Shown: positions 34,065 through 42,849 of the stretch, piece by piece
Layout of the letters: each line of letters begins with the position of its first letter
Numbering within the stretch: position 1 is the first letter of the stretch
Assembly: GCF_011752625.1 (NCBI RefSeq)
Contig: NZ_VWXD01000001.1
Location: 868,001-932,000, forward strand
Direction: 5' to 3'
DNA from: Candidatus Pantoea formicae
GTDB taxonomy: Bacteria > Pseudomonadota > Gammaproteobacteria > Enterobacterales > Enterobacteriaceae
DNA: 64,000 bases
Notes under the pieces: generated by a model
The model's input: only the letters and a program-made list of their open reading frames with translations
What the model was told of the DNA's origin: nothing
The model's database searches: none
Position numbers and translations under genes: made by a program

Positions 34065-35264
34065 TTATTTCAACGCAGCACACGCCGCTGCGATACGCCT
34101 TCCCGCCTCACTCACGGTGTCGATATCCGTTGCAATCGATAAGCGGAAATAAGGCGATAAACCGTAAGCACTGCCTGCCACGCCAGAGACACCGCTTTCC
34201 AGCAAGTAGTTCAGCACATCCTGTTCGCTCTCCAGCAACCGACCATCTGGACGTGTTCTACCTAACATGCCTGCACAACGACAGAAGATAAAGAACGCCC
34301 CTTCGGGATTCAGCACCTCAACGCCCTGTACCTGACTTAACTGTGCCATGATGGCGTCACGCCGCGCCTGATAAGCAGCGCGCTGTGGAGGTAGAAATTC
34401 AAGCCCCCCCTCGTAGGCCGCTACCGCTGCAGCCTGGCTGACGGCACTGGCACCTGAACTGTTCTGCGACTGCACCACCACCATCGCATCAATTAGCGCT
34501 TGTGGACCGGCACCAAAGCCAATCCGCCAGCCCGTCATGGCATAGGTTTTTGAGACGCCACCCACCAGCAAAATGCGGTCGGCAAGATCCGGAGCAACCT
34601 GCAACAAACTAACGTGCTCGCGCCCATCAAACAGAATGTGCTCATAAAGTTCATCCAGCATGATCCACACATGCGGGTGATCGCGCAGTACTGCAGCCAA
34701 AGCAGTCAGCTCAGCTGCACTGTATACCGCCCCAGAGGGATTGCCCGGATTATTCAGCACCAGCCAGCGCGTTTGCCCATTAATCGCTTGGGCTAACTGC
34801 TGCGGTTGAAGCTTGTATTCCTGCTCCAGTGGGCATGCCAGCAGCACAGGTTCGCCACCATTGAAGCGCACGCTATCCGGGAAGGTTGGCCAGTACGGCA
34901 CCGGTACAATCACCTCGTCGCCTTCATTTAACGTCGCGGCAAAGGCGTTGAAGATAATCTGCTTGGCACCGTTGGCGATACAAATCTGCCCCAGCGTATA
35001 ATCAAGCTTATTTTCGCGTGCCAGTTTAGCCTGCACCGCTTTACGCAACGGCAGAGTGCCATTAGTTGGTGTGTAGCGCGTATCCCCGGCATTCATTGCC
35101 ACCACGGCAGCATCACGAATGTGCTGGGGTGTATCAAAATCGGGTTCACCGGTAGTGAGATCGAGAATATCCACGCCCTGCTCTTTCAGTTGGCGCGTCA
35201 ATTGACGCGCTGCTGCATTAGCGGAGAGTGACACGGACTGCACACGCTTGGATAAGGTGACCAT
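34065..35264 (-). CDS. Class I/II PLP-dependent aminotransferase (AspC-like)
   Basis: A 399-residue fold-type I aminotransferase. Seen are LDLTTGEPDFDTPQHI near 35, NNPGNPSGAVYSAAEL near 171, the DELYEHILFDGREH segment near 205, and the PLP-lysine motif VGGVSKTYAMTGWRIGFG near 233-250. The C-terminal arginine region LSPYFRLSIATD binds the substrate carboxylate. The frame opens at a TTG, but ATG 35264 with AAGGAG 7 bases ahead is preferred. It is the last gene of a minus-strand operon, 18 bp after the monooxygenase. Its amino-acid substrate is unknown; a cysteine-like or S-substituted amino acid would suit the neighbourhood (inference). Confidence 0.87.
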   Translation of the reverse strand: MVTLSKRVQSVSLSANAAARQLTRQLKEQGVDILDLTTGEPDFDTPQHIRDAAVVAMNAGDTRYTPTNGTLPLRKAVQAKLARENKLDYTLGQICIANGAKQIIFNAFAATLNEGDEVIVPVPYWPTFPDSVRFNGGEPVLLACPLEQEYKLQPQQLAQAINGQTRWLVLNNPGNPSGAVYSAAELTALAAVLRDHPHVWIMLDELYEHILFDGREHVSLLQVAPDLADRILLVGGVSKTYAMTGWRIGFGAGPQALIDAMVVVQSQNSSGASAVSQAAAVAAYEGGLEFLPPQRAAYQARRDAIMAQLSQVQGVEVLNPEGAFFIFCRCAGMLGRTRPDGRLLESEQDVLNYLLESGVSGVAGSAYGLSPYFRLSIATDIDTVSEAGRRIAAACAALK

Positions 35265-35282
35265 GTTCAACTCCTTCGAGGT

Positions 35283-36581
35283 TTACAGTGCGGGCAGACC
35301 AAGGTTTTCGCGCAGGGTGGCAAATTCGTAATCGTCACGGAACAAACCGCGACGACGCAGTTCTGGGATCACCAGCTCAACGAACAGGTCCAACTGCTCC
35401 GACATGATGGCGGGCATGATATTGAAGCCATCTGCGCCGCCCTCTTTCAACCACAGTTCAAAGTCATCGGCGATATCTTCGGCCGTGCCGACAATCACAC
35501 GGTGTCCGCGCGACCCTGCTGCTACAGCGGCCAACTCACGCAAGGTCAGGTTTTCGCGCTTCGCCATATCCGTCATTAATTTCACGCGGCTCTGGTTGCC
35601 TTCGCCCAACGGTACTTCCGGGACGGGGCCATCCAATGGATATTGACTAAGGTCCATGCTGAAACGCAGCGACAGCTGACGCAGACCGTTGTCGATATCC
35701 ACCAGCGTATTCAGCTCTTTCCATAGCGCTTTAGCTTCTTCACGGGTGCGTCCCACAATCGGCATCACGCCCGGCATGATCACCACGTGATCCGGATTAC
35801 GTCCGGCTGCGATCACCTGATCTTTTTGCGAGCGGTAGAAGGTTTGCGCCTCTTCCAGACTGGCCGCAGCGGTGAAGATCACTTCGGCGGTTTCGGCCGC
35901 CAGTTTTTGACCGTCTGCTGATGAACCCGCTTCGATGATCACCGGACGTCCCTGCGGAGAACGCGTGATGTTCAGCGGACCCTGCACCTGGAAGTGCTCG
36001 CCGTCATGATCAATCGACTTAATTTTGTCATTAACGAAGTATTCACCGGTCTCTTTGTTTGGCTGCACGGCCCCCGCTTCCCAACCTTCCCACAGCTTGT
36101 TGGTCACTTCGAGGAACTCACGTGCACGTGCATAGCGCTCGGCGTGGTTTGGCATATCGTTGCGGCTAAAGTTACGCGCTACGTCAGTGGAGAATGAGGT
36201 CACCACGTTCCACGCTGCGCGACCACGGCTGATGTGATCCAGCGACGAGAAGCTGCGCGCCATGGTGAACGGGTCGCTGAAGGTGGTGGATGCCGTTGCC
36301 GCCAGGCCAATGCGCTTGGTGTTGACCGCCAGCGCCGACAGCATGGTCAGCGGCTCAAGGCGTGCCATGGTCGAAGGCAAACGGTACATGCTGGTGGCTA
36401 ACGCATCGCCCACAAAGAACAGGTCAAATTTACCGGCTTCGGCTTTTTTCGCGATGGTGATCAACCAGTCAATGTCGGTAGGATCGCCGAGTTTCTCCGT
36501 CAAACGCCAACCGCTGACGTGTTGTCCAACCGGTTGTACAAAGAGTCCTAAGCGGATGCGTTGAGTTTGTGCAGTAGCCAT
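35283..36581 (-). CDS. FMN-dependent monooxygenase, NtaA/SnaA/DszA (SoxA) family
   Basis: A 432-residue luciferase-fold enzyme of the long NtaA/SnaA/DszA branch: RIRLGLFVQPVGQHVSGWR at the start, KFDLFFVGDALATSMYR near 53-69, RLEPLTMLSALAVNTKRIGLAATASTTF near 75-100, HISRGRAAWNVVTSFS near 115-130, NITRSPQGRPVIIEAGSSADGQKLAAE near 200. These enzymes oxidise aromatic or S/N-containing compounds with FMNH2; the Bacillus CmoJ enzyme of this family acts on S-substituted N-acetylcysteines. AGGA lies 8 bases before ATG. Middle gene of the operon Fe-ADH, this, aminotransferase. Confidence 0.88.
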   Translation of the reverse strand: MATAQTQRIRLGLFVQPVGQHVSGWRLTEKLGDPTDIDWLITIAKKAEAGKFDLFFVGDALATSMYRLPSTMARLEPLTMLSALAVNTKRIGLAATASTTFSDPFTMARSFSSLDHISRGRAAWNVVTSFSTDVARNFSRNDMPNHAERYARAREFLEVTNKLWEGWEAGAVQPNKETGEYFVNDKIKSIDHDGEHFQVQGPLNITRSPQGRPVIIEAGSSADGQKLAAETAEVIFTAAASLEEAQTFYRSQKDQVIAAGRNPDHVVIMPGVMPIVGRTREEAKALWKELNTLVDIDNGLRQLSLRFSMDLSQYPLDGPVPEVPLGEGNQSRVKLMTDMAKRENLTLRELAAVAAGSRGHRVIVGTAEDIADDFELWLKEGGADGFNIMPAIMSEQLDLFVELVIPELRRRGLFRDDYEFATLRENLGLPAL

Positions 36582-36612
36582 GAAGTTGTCCTGGTCTATA
36601 AAAGAGTAAAAG

Positions 36613-37683
36613 TTAGAAACGGTTTTCGGTTGCCAGCAGCGCCTGCTCTAACGCATCCGCATGGATACGAAACGGCAGACGTTCAGCGCTGGCCGCCGGG
36701 AATTTAATCTGTTCTGAAATAGTGCGAATTGCCGCCGCGCGCTCGCCGGTCAGCGGCGCCAGCGTCAATGGCATCGCGTACTGACGCAGCAGTGCCAGTA
36801 GTTCTGCATCAGGCACACCATCGTTTTCAATCAGCGATTGCACCAGCAGGCTGTAGCCAACCTTTTCACCGTGCAGCCAATGATGCAGCTCGGGCTGGTG
36901 AGTGAGGCGGTTATGAATGGCATGAGCAAAGCCGGGGGTGGGCAGTTGATCGCGCACGCTGTTGGCCAGACCTGCCAGTACGATGTTGGCATCAATCACC
37001 TTCACCAACTCCGGCGTGACCTGCTGTTTTTCATTAGCGCTGACGGCGGCTTCACCCAGTTGGCGATAAACATCCAGCGCACGTTGCGCCGTCATCACTT
37101 TGAGATCTAGCGCCAGATCATGCGGGTTATTGCGCAGGTAAGGGGCGAATTCGTAGTACTTCGCCAGCGCATCAACGATACCTGCTTTGAGATAGCGCAC
37201 ATCGCTGCGGGCGATCACTTCGCTGTCCACCAGCACCAGCTCCGGCATTTTACCCAATGGCTGGCTGCGCACGTGGCCGCCCTGCTCGTTATAAATGATG
37301 GCAACCGGTGACCACGCAGCGCAGGTCGCCGCCAATGTAGCGAAGTTAATCACTTTCAGATCCGGTAACTGGCTGCCCACCGCTTTGGCAGCATCCAGCA
37401 CGCGGCCACCGCCCACGGCAAATAGCAGCTCGGCTTGCTGTTGCTCAACGTTGTTTCTCAGCGTTTCGATGGCGGCATCAGTGCATTCACCGTGCAGATA
37501 CTCCAACTCCCAGCGGATACCGTTGGCTTCTAAACTCTGGCTTAATTCCGGATTAACGGCTTGCCAGGCGTTGGGAGAAGTGAAGATGCGGATATGTGTG
37601 GCATAAGGTTTGATAAATTCACCGGCACGCTTACGCAGGCCAGCTTCATGTGCATAAGCACGCGGAGATTTGATCGCTAACAC
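36613..37683 (-). CDS. Iron-containing alcohol dehydrogenase family protein (GldA/HcxA-like)
   Basis: A 356-residue polyol/alcohol dehydrogenase-like protein. The nucleotide-binding GGGRVLDAAKAVG motif is near residue 92-104, FATLAATCAAWSPVAII near 114-130, and the expected metal ligands are the aspartate in GIVDALAKYYE and histidines in FAHAIHNRL and WLHGEKVGYSLL. Closest by eye to GldA and YbdH/HcxA (hydroxycarboxylate dehydrogenase), which in E. coli lies near an aminotransferase gene. First gene of the minus-strand operon, opposite the GNAT gene. It could reduce the keto acid formed by the aminotransferase (inference). Confidence 0.83.
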   Translation of the reverse strand: MLAIKSPRAYAHEAGLRKRAGEFIKPYATHIRIFTSPNAWQAVNPELSQSLEANGIRWELEYLHGECTDAAIETLRNNVEQQQAELLFAVGGGRVLDAAKAVGSQLPDLKVINFATLAATCAAWSPVAIIYNEQGGHVRSQPLGKMPELVLVDSEVIARSDVRYLKAGIVDALAKYYEFAPYLRNNPHDLALDLKVMTAQRALDVYRQLGEAAVSANEKQQVTPELVKVIDANIVLAGLANSVRDQLPTPGFAHAIHNRLTHQPELHHWLHGEKVGYSLLVQSLIENDGVPDAELLALLRQYAMPLTLAPLTGERAAAIRTISEQIKFPAASAERLPFRIHADALEQALLATENRF

Positions 37684-38012
37684 GTCGTCACCCTGATTAA
37701 GAATAAGGCTATAACGAGAAAAGTTATTTTATTTCATGAGGTTAATGCGAAATAGTTATAGCGCTATGTAATTTATGCATACTACGGTAAATCGCGATAT
37801 AAGCAATGGAAAAGCCGCCATTTCATTTTCACAAATTCGCATTAGCTTAGTCATTTTTCACATATAGAAGCACAAGGCATTACTGATATTCTGAGTTGCT
37901 TAGCACGCTGGGTATTTTGAATTAGCGCTTTAAATTGCGCTGTTTCAGCCGCGATGCGCTGCTCAATTTGCATTCAATTTACCGCTTCCAGGCGGTTTTT
38001 CCGGGGATAGTT
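37684..38012. promoter_or_regulatory. Divergent promoter region with a 10-bp palindrome
   Basis: A 329-bp AT-rich spacer between the divergent Fe-ADH and GNAT genes. It contains ATAGCGCTAT, a perfect palindrome at 37758-37767 flanked by TT and GT, 75 bp before the Fe-ADH start on the minus strand. Both operons must be read from here, so joint regulation is likely; the YafY-type regulator at 41029 is one candidate (inference). No ORF with a ribosome site was found. Confidence 0.45.
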
Positions 38013-38558
38013 ATGTCACTTGAATTTCGTCAGGTTAGAGAAGATGAGGTTGAAACCTATCAGGCGCTGATGCACGCCGCTTATGCGTCAACGCTGGCAC
38101 TGGGCATCAAATTTGATGCCGCCACCGCAGATCGCGAAAAGACGCTGCGCCATCTGCAAAGTCACGGCGTTTATGCGCTTTACGCACAAGACGTGATGGT
38201 TTCCTCGGTCACCGTGCGCTATCCGTGGGGACCGCTGCCTGGGCCGTTTGGCCTGCCGCATATTGGCTGGTTCGGTGCCCATCCCGACTATCCCGGTAAA
38301 CAGTATGGCCGCCAGGTGCAGGACCGACTGGAACAAGAGATCTTGCTGGGTAAACTGCGGGCGCCAGCGGTATCACTGGGTACCGCCACCAGCCATCCGT
38401 GGCTGATCGAGATGTATAAAAAACGCGGCTTCCAGCTGATGCACACCACCGATCTCGGCAAAGGCCACATCACCCAATATATGAAGAAAGTGCTGGATGA
38501 CAGCGCGCATGATGCGTGGATGACACGTCAGGCCGCACAACAAGGAAGCAAGTTATGA
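38013..38558 (+). CDS. GNAT family N-acetyltransferase
   Basis: A 181-residue acetyl-CoA-dependent acetyltransferase: LEFRQVREDEVETYQALM start, VMVSSVTVRYPW strand, HIGWFGAHPDYPGKQYGRQVQDRLEQE (residues about 88-114, replacing the usual Q/RxxGxG/A acetyl-CoA loop with PGKQYGRQ), and the terminal IEMYKKRGFQLMHTTDLGKG. ATG 38013 follows a GGGGATAGTT site and is better than the upstream in-frame start at 37935. It overlaps the M20 gene by 4 bp. By analogy with SnaA of Bacillus, it may acetylate an S-substituted cysteine (inference). Confidence 0.82.
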   Translation: MSLEFRQVREDEVETYQALMHAAYASTLALGIKFDAATADREKTLRHLQSHGVYALYAQDVMVSSVTVRYPWGPLPGPFGLPHIGWFGAHPDYPGKQYGRQVQDRLEQEILLGKLRAPAVSLGTATSHPWLIEMYKKRGFQLMHTTDLGKGHITQYMKKVLDDSAHDAWMTRQAAQQGSKL

Positions 38559-39703
38559 GTGTTGATGAACACGCATTAGGCGAGCATTTGGTTGCCTTCC
38601 GCCATGAATTACATCGTTTTCCTGAGCTATCCAATCAGGAGTTCGAAACCACTGCACGTATTCGCCAGCAGCTGGAAAATTACCAAATCCGCGTTTTGGA
38701 CCTGCCGCTAAAAACCGGTTTAGTCGCCGAAATAGGTCCCGTTGATGGACCGCTGATGGTACTGCGTTCAGATATTGATGCGCTGCCAATTGAAGAACAG
38801 TCTGACGTCACCTTCCGTTCTGAGCGCCCAGGCGTGATGCATGCTTGCGGCCATGATTTTCACAGTTCGGCCGCATTAGGTGCAGCCATCTTGCTCAAAC
38901 AACAGGAAGCGAGTTTGCCCGGCCGCGTGCGCATTCTTTTCCAGGCGGCAGAAGAAACCGGCCAAGGTGCGCCGGATGTCATCGCTACCGGCGCCTTGAA
39001 AGAGGCGGTGGCCATCTTTGGTATTCATAACGATCCTTCGCTACCGCCGGGTGTGATCGGCAGCAAAGCGGGCCCGCTGACCGCCGCCGTTGATCGCTTC
39101 GATATTCGTATCATCGGGACAGGTAGCCACGCGGCCAAGCCACATCAAGGCAACGATCCGATTGTGATCGCCGCGCAAATTGTCTCGGCGGCGCAAACGC
39201 TGATCAGCCGCAATGCCCCTTCCGGTGATAACGCGGTGGTATCGATTACTCAAATTCATAGCGGCAGCACCTGGAACGTGATCCCAGACAGTGCCTGGCT
39301 GGAAGGCACCGTGCGTTCATTTTCTCAGGAAACCCGTGAACGCCTGGAACAACGCTTCCGTGAAATCGTACAAGGCATCGGTGCCGCCTTTGCTGCTGAG
39401 GTGGAATTCAATTGGCACGCCGGTCCGCCGTCAGTGGTGAACGATGCGCACTGGGCCGATTTTGCCCTGCAACAGGCAGCGTCCAGCGGTTTTGAGGCGC
39501 GCGTAGTGGAAGCCAGTCCGATTGGTGAAGACTTTGCCTTTTATCAGCAACAATTACCGGGTGCATTTATGATGATTGGCACCGGTGAACCCTACGCGCT
39601 GCATCATCCCGCGTTTCGCATTAATGATGAGGTGCTGCTACCCACATCACGCTATCTGGCGAATTTGGCCGTGGCAGCACTGAACAGTCTGGAGCCGTCA
39701 TGA
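38555..39703 (+). CDS. M20 family amidohydrolase (N-acyl amino acid deacylase type)
   Basis: A 382-residue zinc/manganese-type M20 hydrolase: RHELHRFPELSNQEFET near 15-31, LRSDIDALPIEEQ near 70-82, metal site HACGHDFHSSAAL near 97-109, catalytic AAEETGQGA near 130, the dimerisation-domain segment RFDIRIIGTGSHAAKPH near 178-195, and terminal ALHHPAFRINDEVL with the last metal histidine. This class removes acyl groups from amino acids (hippurate, N-acetylcysteine derivatives, indole-amino-acid conjugates). ATGA overlap with GNAT before and PrpD-like gene after. The M20 relic at 5816 is a separate, decayed relative. Confidence 0.9.
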   Translation: MSVDEHALGEHLVAFRHELHRFPELSNQEFETTARIRQQLENYQIRVLDLPLKTGLVAEIGPVDGPLMVLRSDIDALPIEEQSDVTFRSERPGVMHACGHDFHSSAALGAAILLKQQEASLPGRVRILFQAAEETGQGAPDVIATGALKEAVAIFGIHNDPSLPPGVIGSKAGPLTAAVDRFDIRIIGTGSHAAKPHQGNDPIVIAAQIVSAAQTLISRNAPSGDNAVVSITQIHSGSTWNVIPDSAWLEGTVRSFSQETRERLEQRFREIVQGIGAAFAAEVEFNWHAGPPSVVNDAHWADFALQQAASSGFEARVVEASPIGEDFAFYQQQLPGAFMMIGTGEPYALHHPAFRINDEVLLPTSRYLANLAVAALNSLEPS

Positions 39704-41016
39704 ACATCACCTCGGTTCTGTCTGAACACATCGTTCACAGTCAGCCGAACGCAAGCGCACGCGATGCTGCACGGGAAGGTGTGAAGGATTTTCTGGCCGT
39801 CAGTTGGCCTGTTTTACAAAGTCAGGTACCGGACAGTGGATTGCCTGCCCTGCGCAGCGTTTATGCTGATGGCGGTCCGCGCTCGCAGGCGCTGATGCTG
39901 GGGTATGCGGCACATGCGCTGGATTACGATGATTTTCACGCCGATTTTCGTGGTCATCCCAGCGTGGTGATTCTACCCGCATTGTTTGCCTGGCAGGCGC
40001 TGCATGCCGCCGAGATTGACGATTTTCTCGATGCTTACGCCATCGGTGTGGAAGTGGCGGGTCGCTTGGGGCTCGCCGCCAGCCAGCAGCACTATGCTCT
40101 GGGCAATCATAACACCGCGACGCTGGGCACCATTGCCGCCGCTGCCGCACTAGCACGTTTATTAAAGCTGGATGTCTCTGACACCGCCACCTTGCTTGGC
40201 ATCGCGACCACCCAAGCCAGCGGACTGCGGGCGCAATTCGGTTCTGCGGTCAAACCGCTGCACGCCGGGTTGGCAGCTGAGCGTGCGGTAGCAGCGGCGC
40301 AGCTGACGCTGGCCGGGTTTGATGGCAAGCAACATGGCGTGATCGAGGCGTTTCTTGCCGCCAGCAGTAATCGCCAGGCGCAGCCTGAGAGGCTGGTGGC
40401 AGATTGGGGCATGCCGTGGCGTATTGTTTCACCCGGTCTGGAGTATAAACCCTTCCCTACTTGCGCCGGCACGCACAGCGCTGCAGAAGCAGCACGCCTG
40501 TTACGCCACTCTTGGCTGGCAGAGGGTTTATCGCTTGAGGCCTTGCTGGATAATATTACGGATATCAGCGTGGCCTTCCCGCCGGGTGGCGATATTGCGG
40601 CGTCGATAACCGTACCGACTAACGGTATCGAAGCGCGTTTCAGTCTTGAATACGTGATCGCAGCGATGTTGATCTATGACGATCTCAGACTGGAAGATTT
40701 CGCCGAAGGCGATCTCAATCATTCAGTGATGCCACTGGCCGCAAAAGTACGCCGCACACCGGACGACACAGCCCCGCCGGATGCCATCAATCCTACATTG
40801 CGTTTTCATCTGGTGACGCTAACCTTGCGCGATGGCACGCAGTTGCAGCAGCGGCGTACCCGCCAGCAATCATTGGCGGACGGCGTCGATGTTGAGGCGA
40901 AGCTGCGACAGGCATTACGTCATGAGAGTGAGGAACGTCGGCAGATGTTGCAGCACTGCTGTAAACTGCATTCCTCAGAAGATATAGCAGTGATAAGCCA
41001 GTTATTACGTGGGTAG
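39700..41016 (+). CDS. MmgE/PrpD family protein
   Basis: A 438-residue all-helical-start MmgE/PrpD protein: SARDAAREGVKDFLAVSW near 17-34, LMLGYAAHALDYDDFH near 64-79 (the metal/substrate HxxDxDD region), GVEVAGRLGLAAS near 112, HNTATLGTIAAAAALARLL near 130, and YKPFPTCAGTHSAAEAARLL near 246-265. Relatives are 2-methylcitrate dehydratase, cis-aconitate decarboxylase and lyases of substituted dicarboxylates. Its presence in an operon with an M20 deacylase is common, and a carbon-sulfur or beta-elimination substrate is conceivable but unproven. Confidence 0.87.
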   Translation: MNITSVLSEHIVHSQPNASARDAAREGVKDFLAVSWPVLQSQVPDSGLPALRSVYADGGPRSQALMLGYAAHALDYDDFHADFRGHPSVVILPALFAWQALHAAEIDDFLDAYAIGVEVAGRLGLAASQQHYALGNHNTATLGTIAAAAALARLLKLDVSDTATLLGIATTQASGLRAQFGSAVKPLHAGLAAERAVAAAQLTLAGFDGKQHGVIEAFLAASSNRQAQPERLVADWGMPWRIVSPGLEYKPFPTCAGTHSAAEAARLLRHSWLAEGLSLEALLDNITDISVAFPPGGDIAASITVPTNGIEARFSLEYVIAAMLIYDDLRLEDFAEGDLNHSVMPLAAKVRRTPDDTAPPDAINPTLRFHLVTLTLRDGTQLQQRRTRQQSLADGVDVEAKLRQALRHESEERRQMLQHCCKLHSSEDIAVISQLLRG

Positions 41017-41028
41017 GGTAAAACCATC

Positions 41029-41724
41029 ATGACCAAAACGCAGCGCTTGCTCGAACTGGTACAACTGCTGCGCTGCCATCGCTACCCGGTGACGGCACAA
41101 CAGCTGGCCGATCAGCTCGGCATCAGTGTGCGCACGGTCTATCGCGACATCATCTGCTTACAGCAACAAGGCGTGGAGATTGAAGGCAGTGCCGGGCTAG
41201 GTTATCTGCTGAAATCAGACGGTCATTTGCCGCCGCTGATGTTTTCCCGTCATGAAATTGATGCGCTGGCTTTGGGCTTGGATTGGGTGAGTCGCCACAC
41301 CGATGCAGAATTGAAATCCGCGGCACAACATGCATTAGCAAAAATTCAGGCGGTGCTGCCTGAACATTTAACCCATACGCTGGAGCATCAATCTCTGTTA
41401 GTTGCCTCGCGCGGTGAAGCGTTGTTCGAAACGCATCTGCCGGAGATTCGTCAGGCTATCCATACACGCAACAAGATCACGTTACGATATACCGACCTGA
41501 AAGAGATGACCTCGACCCGTACTCTATGGCCAGTGGTGCTGGGCTATTTTGATCGCGTACGTTTATTGTGTGGCTGGTGCGAACTGCGGCAAGACTTCCG
41601 TAATTTCCGCGTGGACCGTATTCAAGAAATTGTGGTGAGCAACGAGCTGTATCCAGGCACCCGCTACCAGTTGCTCAAACGCTGGAAGGACTATCAGCAG
41701 GCGCGCTATCCCGATTATCGCTGA
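41029..41724 (+). CDS. YafY-type transcriptional regulator (HTH_11 plus WYL domain)
   Basis: A 231-residue regulator with an N-terminal helix-turn-helix (YPVTAQQLADQLGISVRTVYRDIICLQQQG, about 19-48) and a C-terminal WYL-type sensor domain (about 140-215). The WYL signature is present in altered form as FDRVRLLCGWCELRQDFRNFRVDRIQEI. It starts 12 bp after the MmgE/PrpD stop and is probably the terminal, self-regulating gene of the operon from 38013. Confidence 0.87.
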   Translation: MTKTQRLLELVQLLRCHRYPVTAQQLADQLGISVRTVYRDIICLQQQGVEIEGSAGLGYLLKSDGHLPPLMFSRHEIDALALGLDWVSRHTDAELKSAAQHALAKIQAVLPEHLTHTLEHQSLLVASRGEALFETHLPEIRQAIHTRNKITLRYTDLKEMTSTRTLWPVVLGYFDRVRLLCGWCELRQDFRNFRVDRIQEIVVSNELYPGTRYQLLKRWKDYQQARYPDYR

Positions 41725-41859
41725 TCCATTCACAACCCCACCACTGAAGAGCACCGGTCCGGTGGACTGCCCGGTTGGCGAGCCGCCTTGAGGCTGATGA
41801 CAGAACGTTTTTTTGAAGAAATCAGCGACGGCCCAAAAAGACCGTCCTGTTATCGACCA

Positions 41860-42084
41860 TCAAATGGTTTCGTCAGGCTCCAGAGCGTCCTGAATGGCAT
41901 CGGCGAGGTTGCTAATCTCATTCGCTACAGCTTGCAGATCCCATGAAGCCTTGGAACCACTGGCAGACGTTGAGGCGCTAACCGATTCTTTTGCCACAGC
42001 CAAAGCCGCTGCCACAGCAACTGTGCGCTTGTGTTGCTCCGACGTCATGCCCATTGGTGGGGGTGCAAAGTAGTCATTTACCAT
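41860..42084 (-). CDS. Hypothetical small protein, 74 residues
   Basis: A 74-residue acidic-tailed protein of unrecognised family. The middle is rich in alanine and serine (SVSASTSASGSKAS) and the ends are helical-looking (AVAVAAALAVAKE; VANEISNLADAIQDALE). A GGAGAG ribosome site 7 bases ahead of ATG 42084 and the coding-like composition support a real gene. No membrane helix or signal peptide. A GACGG...CCGTC hairpin on its downstream side (about 41826-41845) may be the terminator. Function unknown. Confidence 0.6.
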   Translation of the reverse strand: MVNDYFAPPPMGMTSEQHKRTVAVAAALAVAKESVSASTSASGSKASWDLQAVANEISNLADAIQDALEPDETI

Positions 42085-42227
42085 CTCATCTCTCCGTTTA
42101 CCGCGTTCATATAAAATTCAATCCTGTGTGCATTATCAGGATTATGGTGGAGAGTGCTAACAATTTTCACCGTCAGCAGCGTTATCAGACAAAATTGCCT
42201 GCGCATGGCTAGCCGACAATTAACAGA

Positions 42228-42518
42228 CTAATGGCTGTTAAATTCGGGGCAACGTACCGTGTTGAGCAGTTGCTGATATTGCGCCTGTTTGCCCTCTTTG
42301 AGTGCTACCGCGGCCGCGCTCAGCGCGTTATGGTTCACTTCAGTGCTGATGAACACTTTCTTGATCTGTTCATCAGGCACTGACGGTTTAATTTCACATT
42401 GCGCGCGTAAGTCTTTCACCAACGTTTGCTGATTGAGGGCATAGGTCAAACTGTCATAGGCAGCGGCGTCGACTCCCCAAGCTGCAAACAGCAATGATAA
42501 AAAGAGGAAACGTTGCAT
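42228..42518 (-). CDS. YicS-like small secreted protein
   Basis: A 96-residue protein with a signal peptide (MQRFLFLSLLFAAWGVDAA) and two cysteines. The mature part, TLVKDLRAQCEIKP then ALKEGKQAQYQQLLNTVRCPEF, matches by eye the pattern of E. coli YicS (VLQDLRKIC... and ...YWEALGKVECP), a periplasmic protein of unknown role. The frame extends upstream to 42584, but ATG 42518 has GGAGG 8 bases ahead and gives a proper signal peptide. Monocistronic. The identification is from memory of one sequence. Confidence 0.65.
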   Translation of the reverse strand: MQRFLFLSLLFAAWGVDAAAYDSLTYALNQQTLVKDLRAQCEIKPSVPDEQIKKVFISTEVNHNALSAAAVALKEGKQAQYQQLLNTVRCPEFNSH

Positions 42519-42849
42519 TGAGTTAACCTCCAGACTGACGTTATCAGTAGGAGTGTAGGCCACTTCTGCGGATATGCATTCCATTCAACACTAATGACAT
42601 CTGGGACGAAGCCAGGAGCACAGACAGAACGATGAGGAATTTTAGTTTTTGCTTAAAGTTCCAGTAGATGGAAATGCCACCACTCTCCAGTCAGCTATTG
42701 GGGTCCAATGTGCACCAAATTCTTTTCATTACTTTTTCATAAACTAAGCTAAGTGTGATGTAACTAGCAGACAACTGAGGTGATAACGGTTGCTGATTAT
42801 TTTAAGCACTCTGACAATTAGACTTGTTGGCTAAAAATAAGGGAAAGCG
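42519..42849. other. Intergenic region between the YicS-like and MscS genes
   Basis: A 331-bp spacer, AT-rich towards the MscS gene, holding the two divergent promoters. I see no ORF with a ribosome site, no strong hairpin and no recognisable operator. Confidence 0.6.

Noticed and set aside
7107..37683. Riboswitches (FMN, SAM, cobalamin) upstream of flavin, sulfur or metal genes
   Set aside because: I looked for long structured leaders upstream of the monooxygenases, CysK-like gene and RcnA-like gene. The leaders are short and show no recognisable conserved cores.
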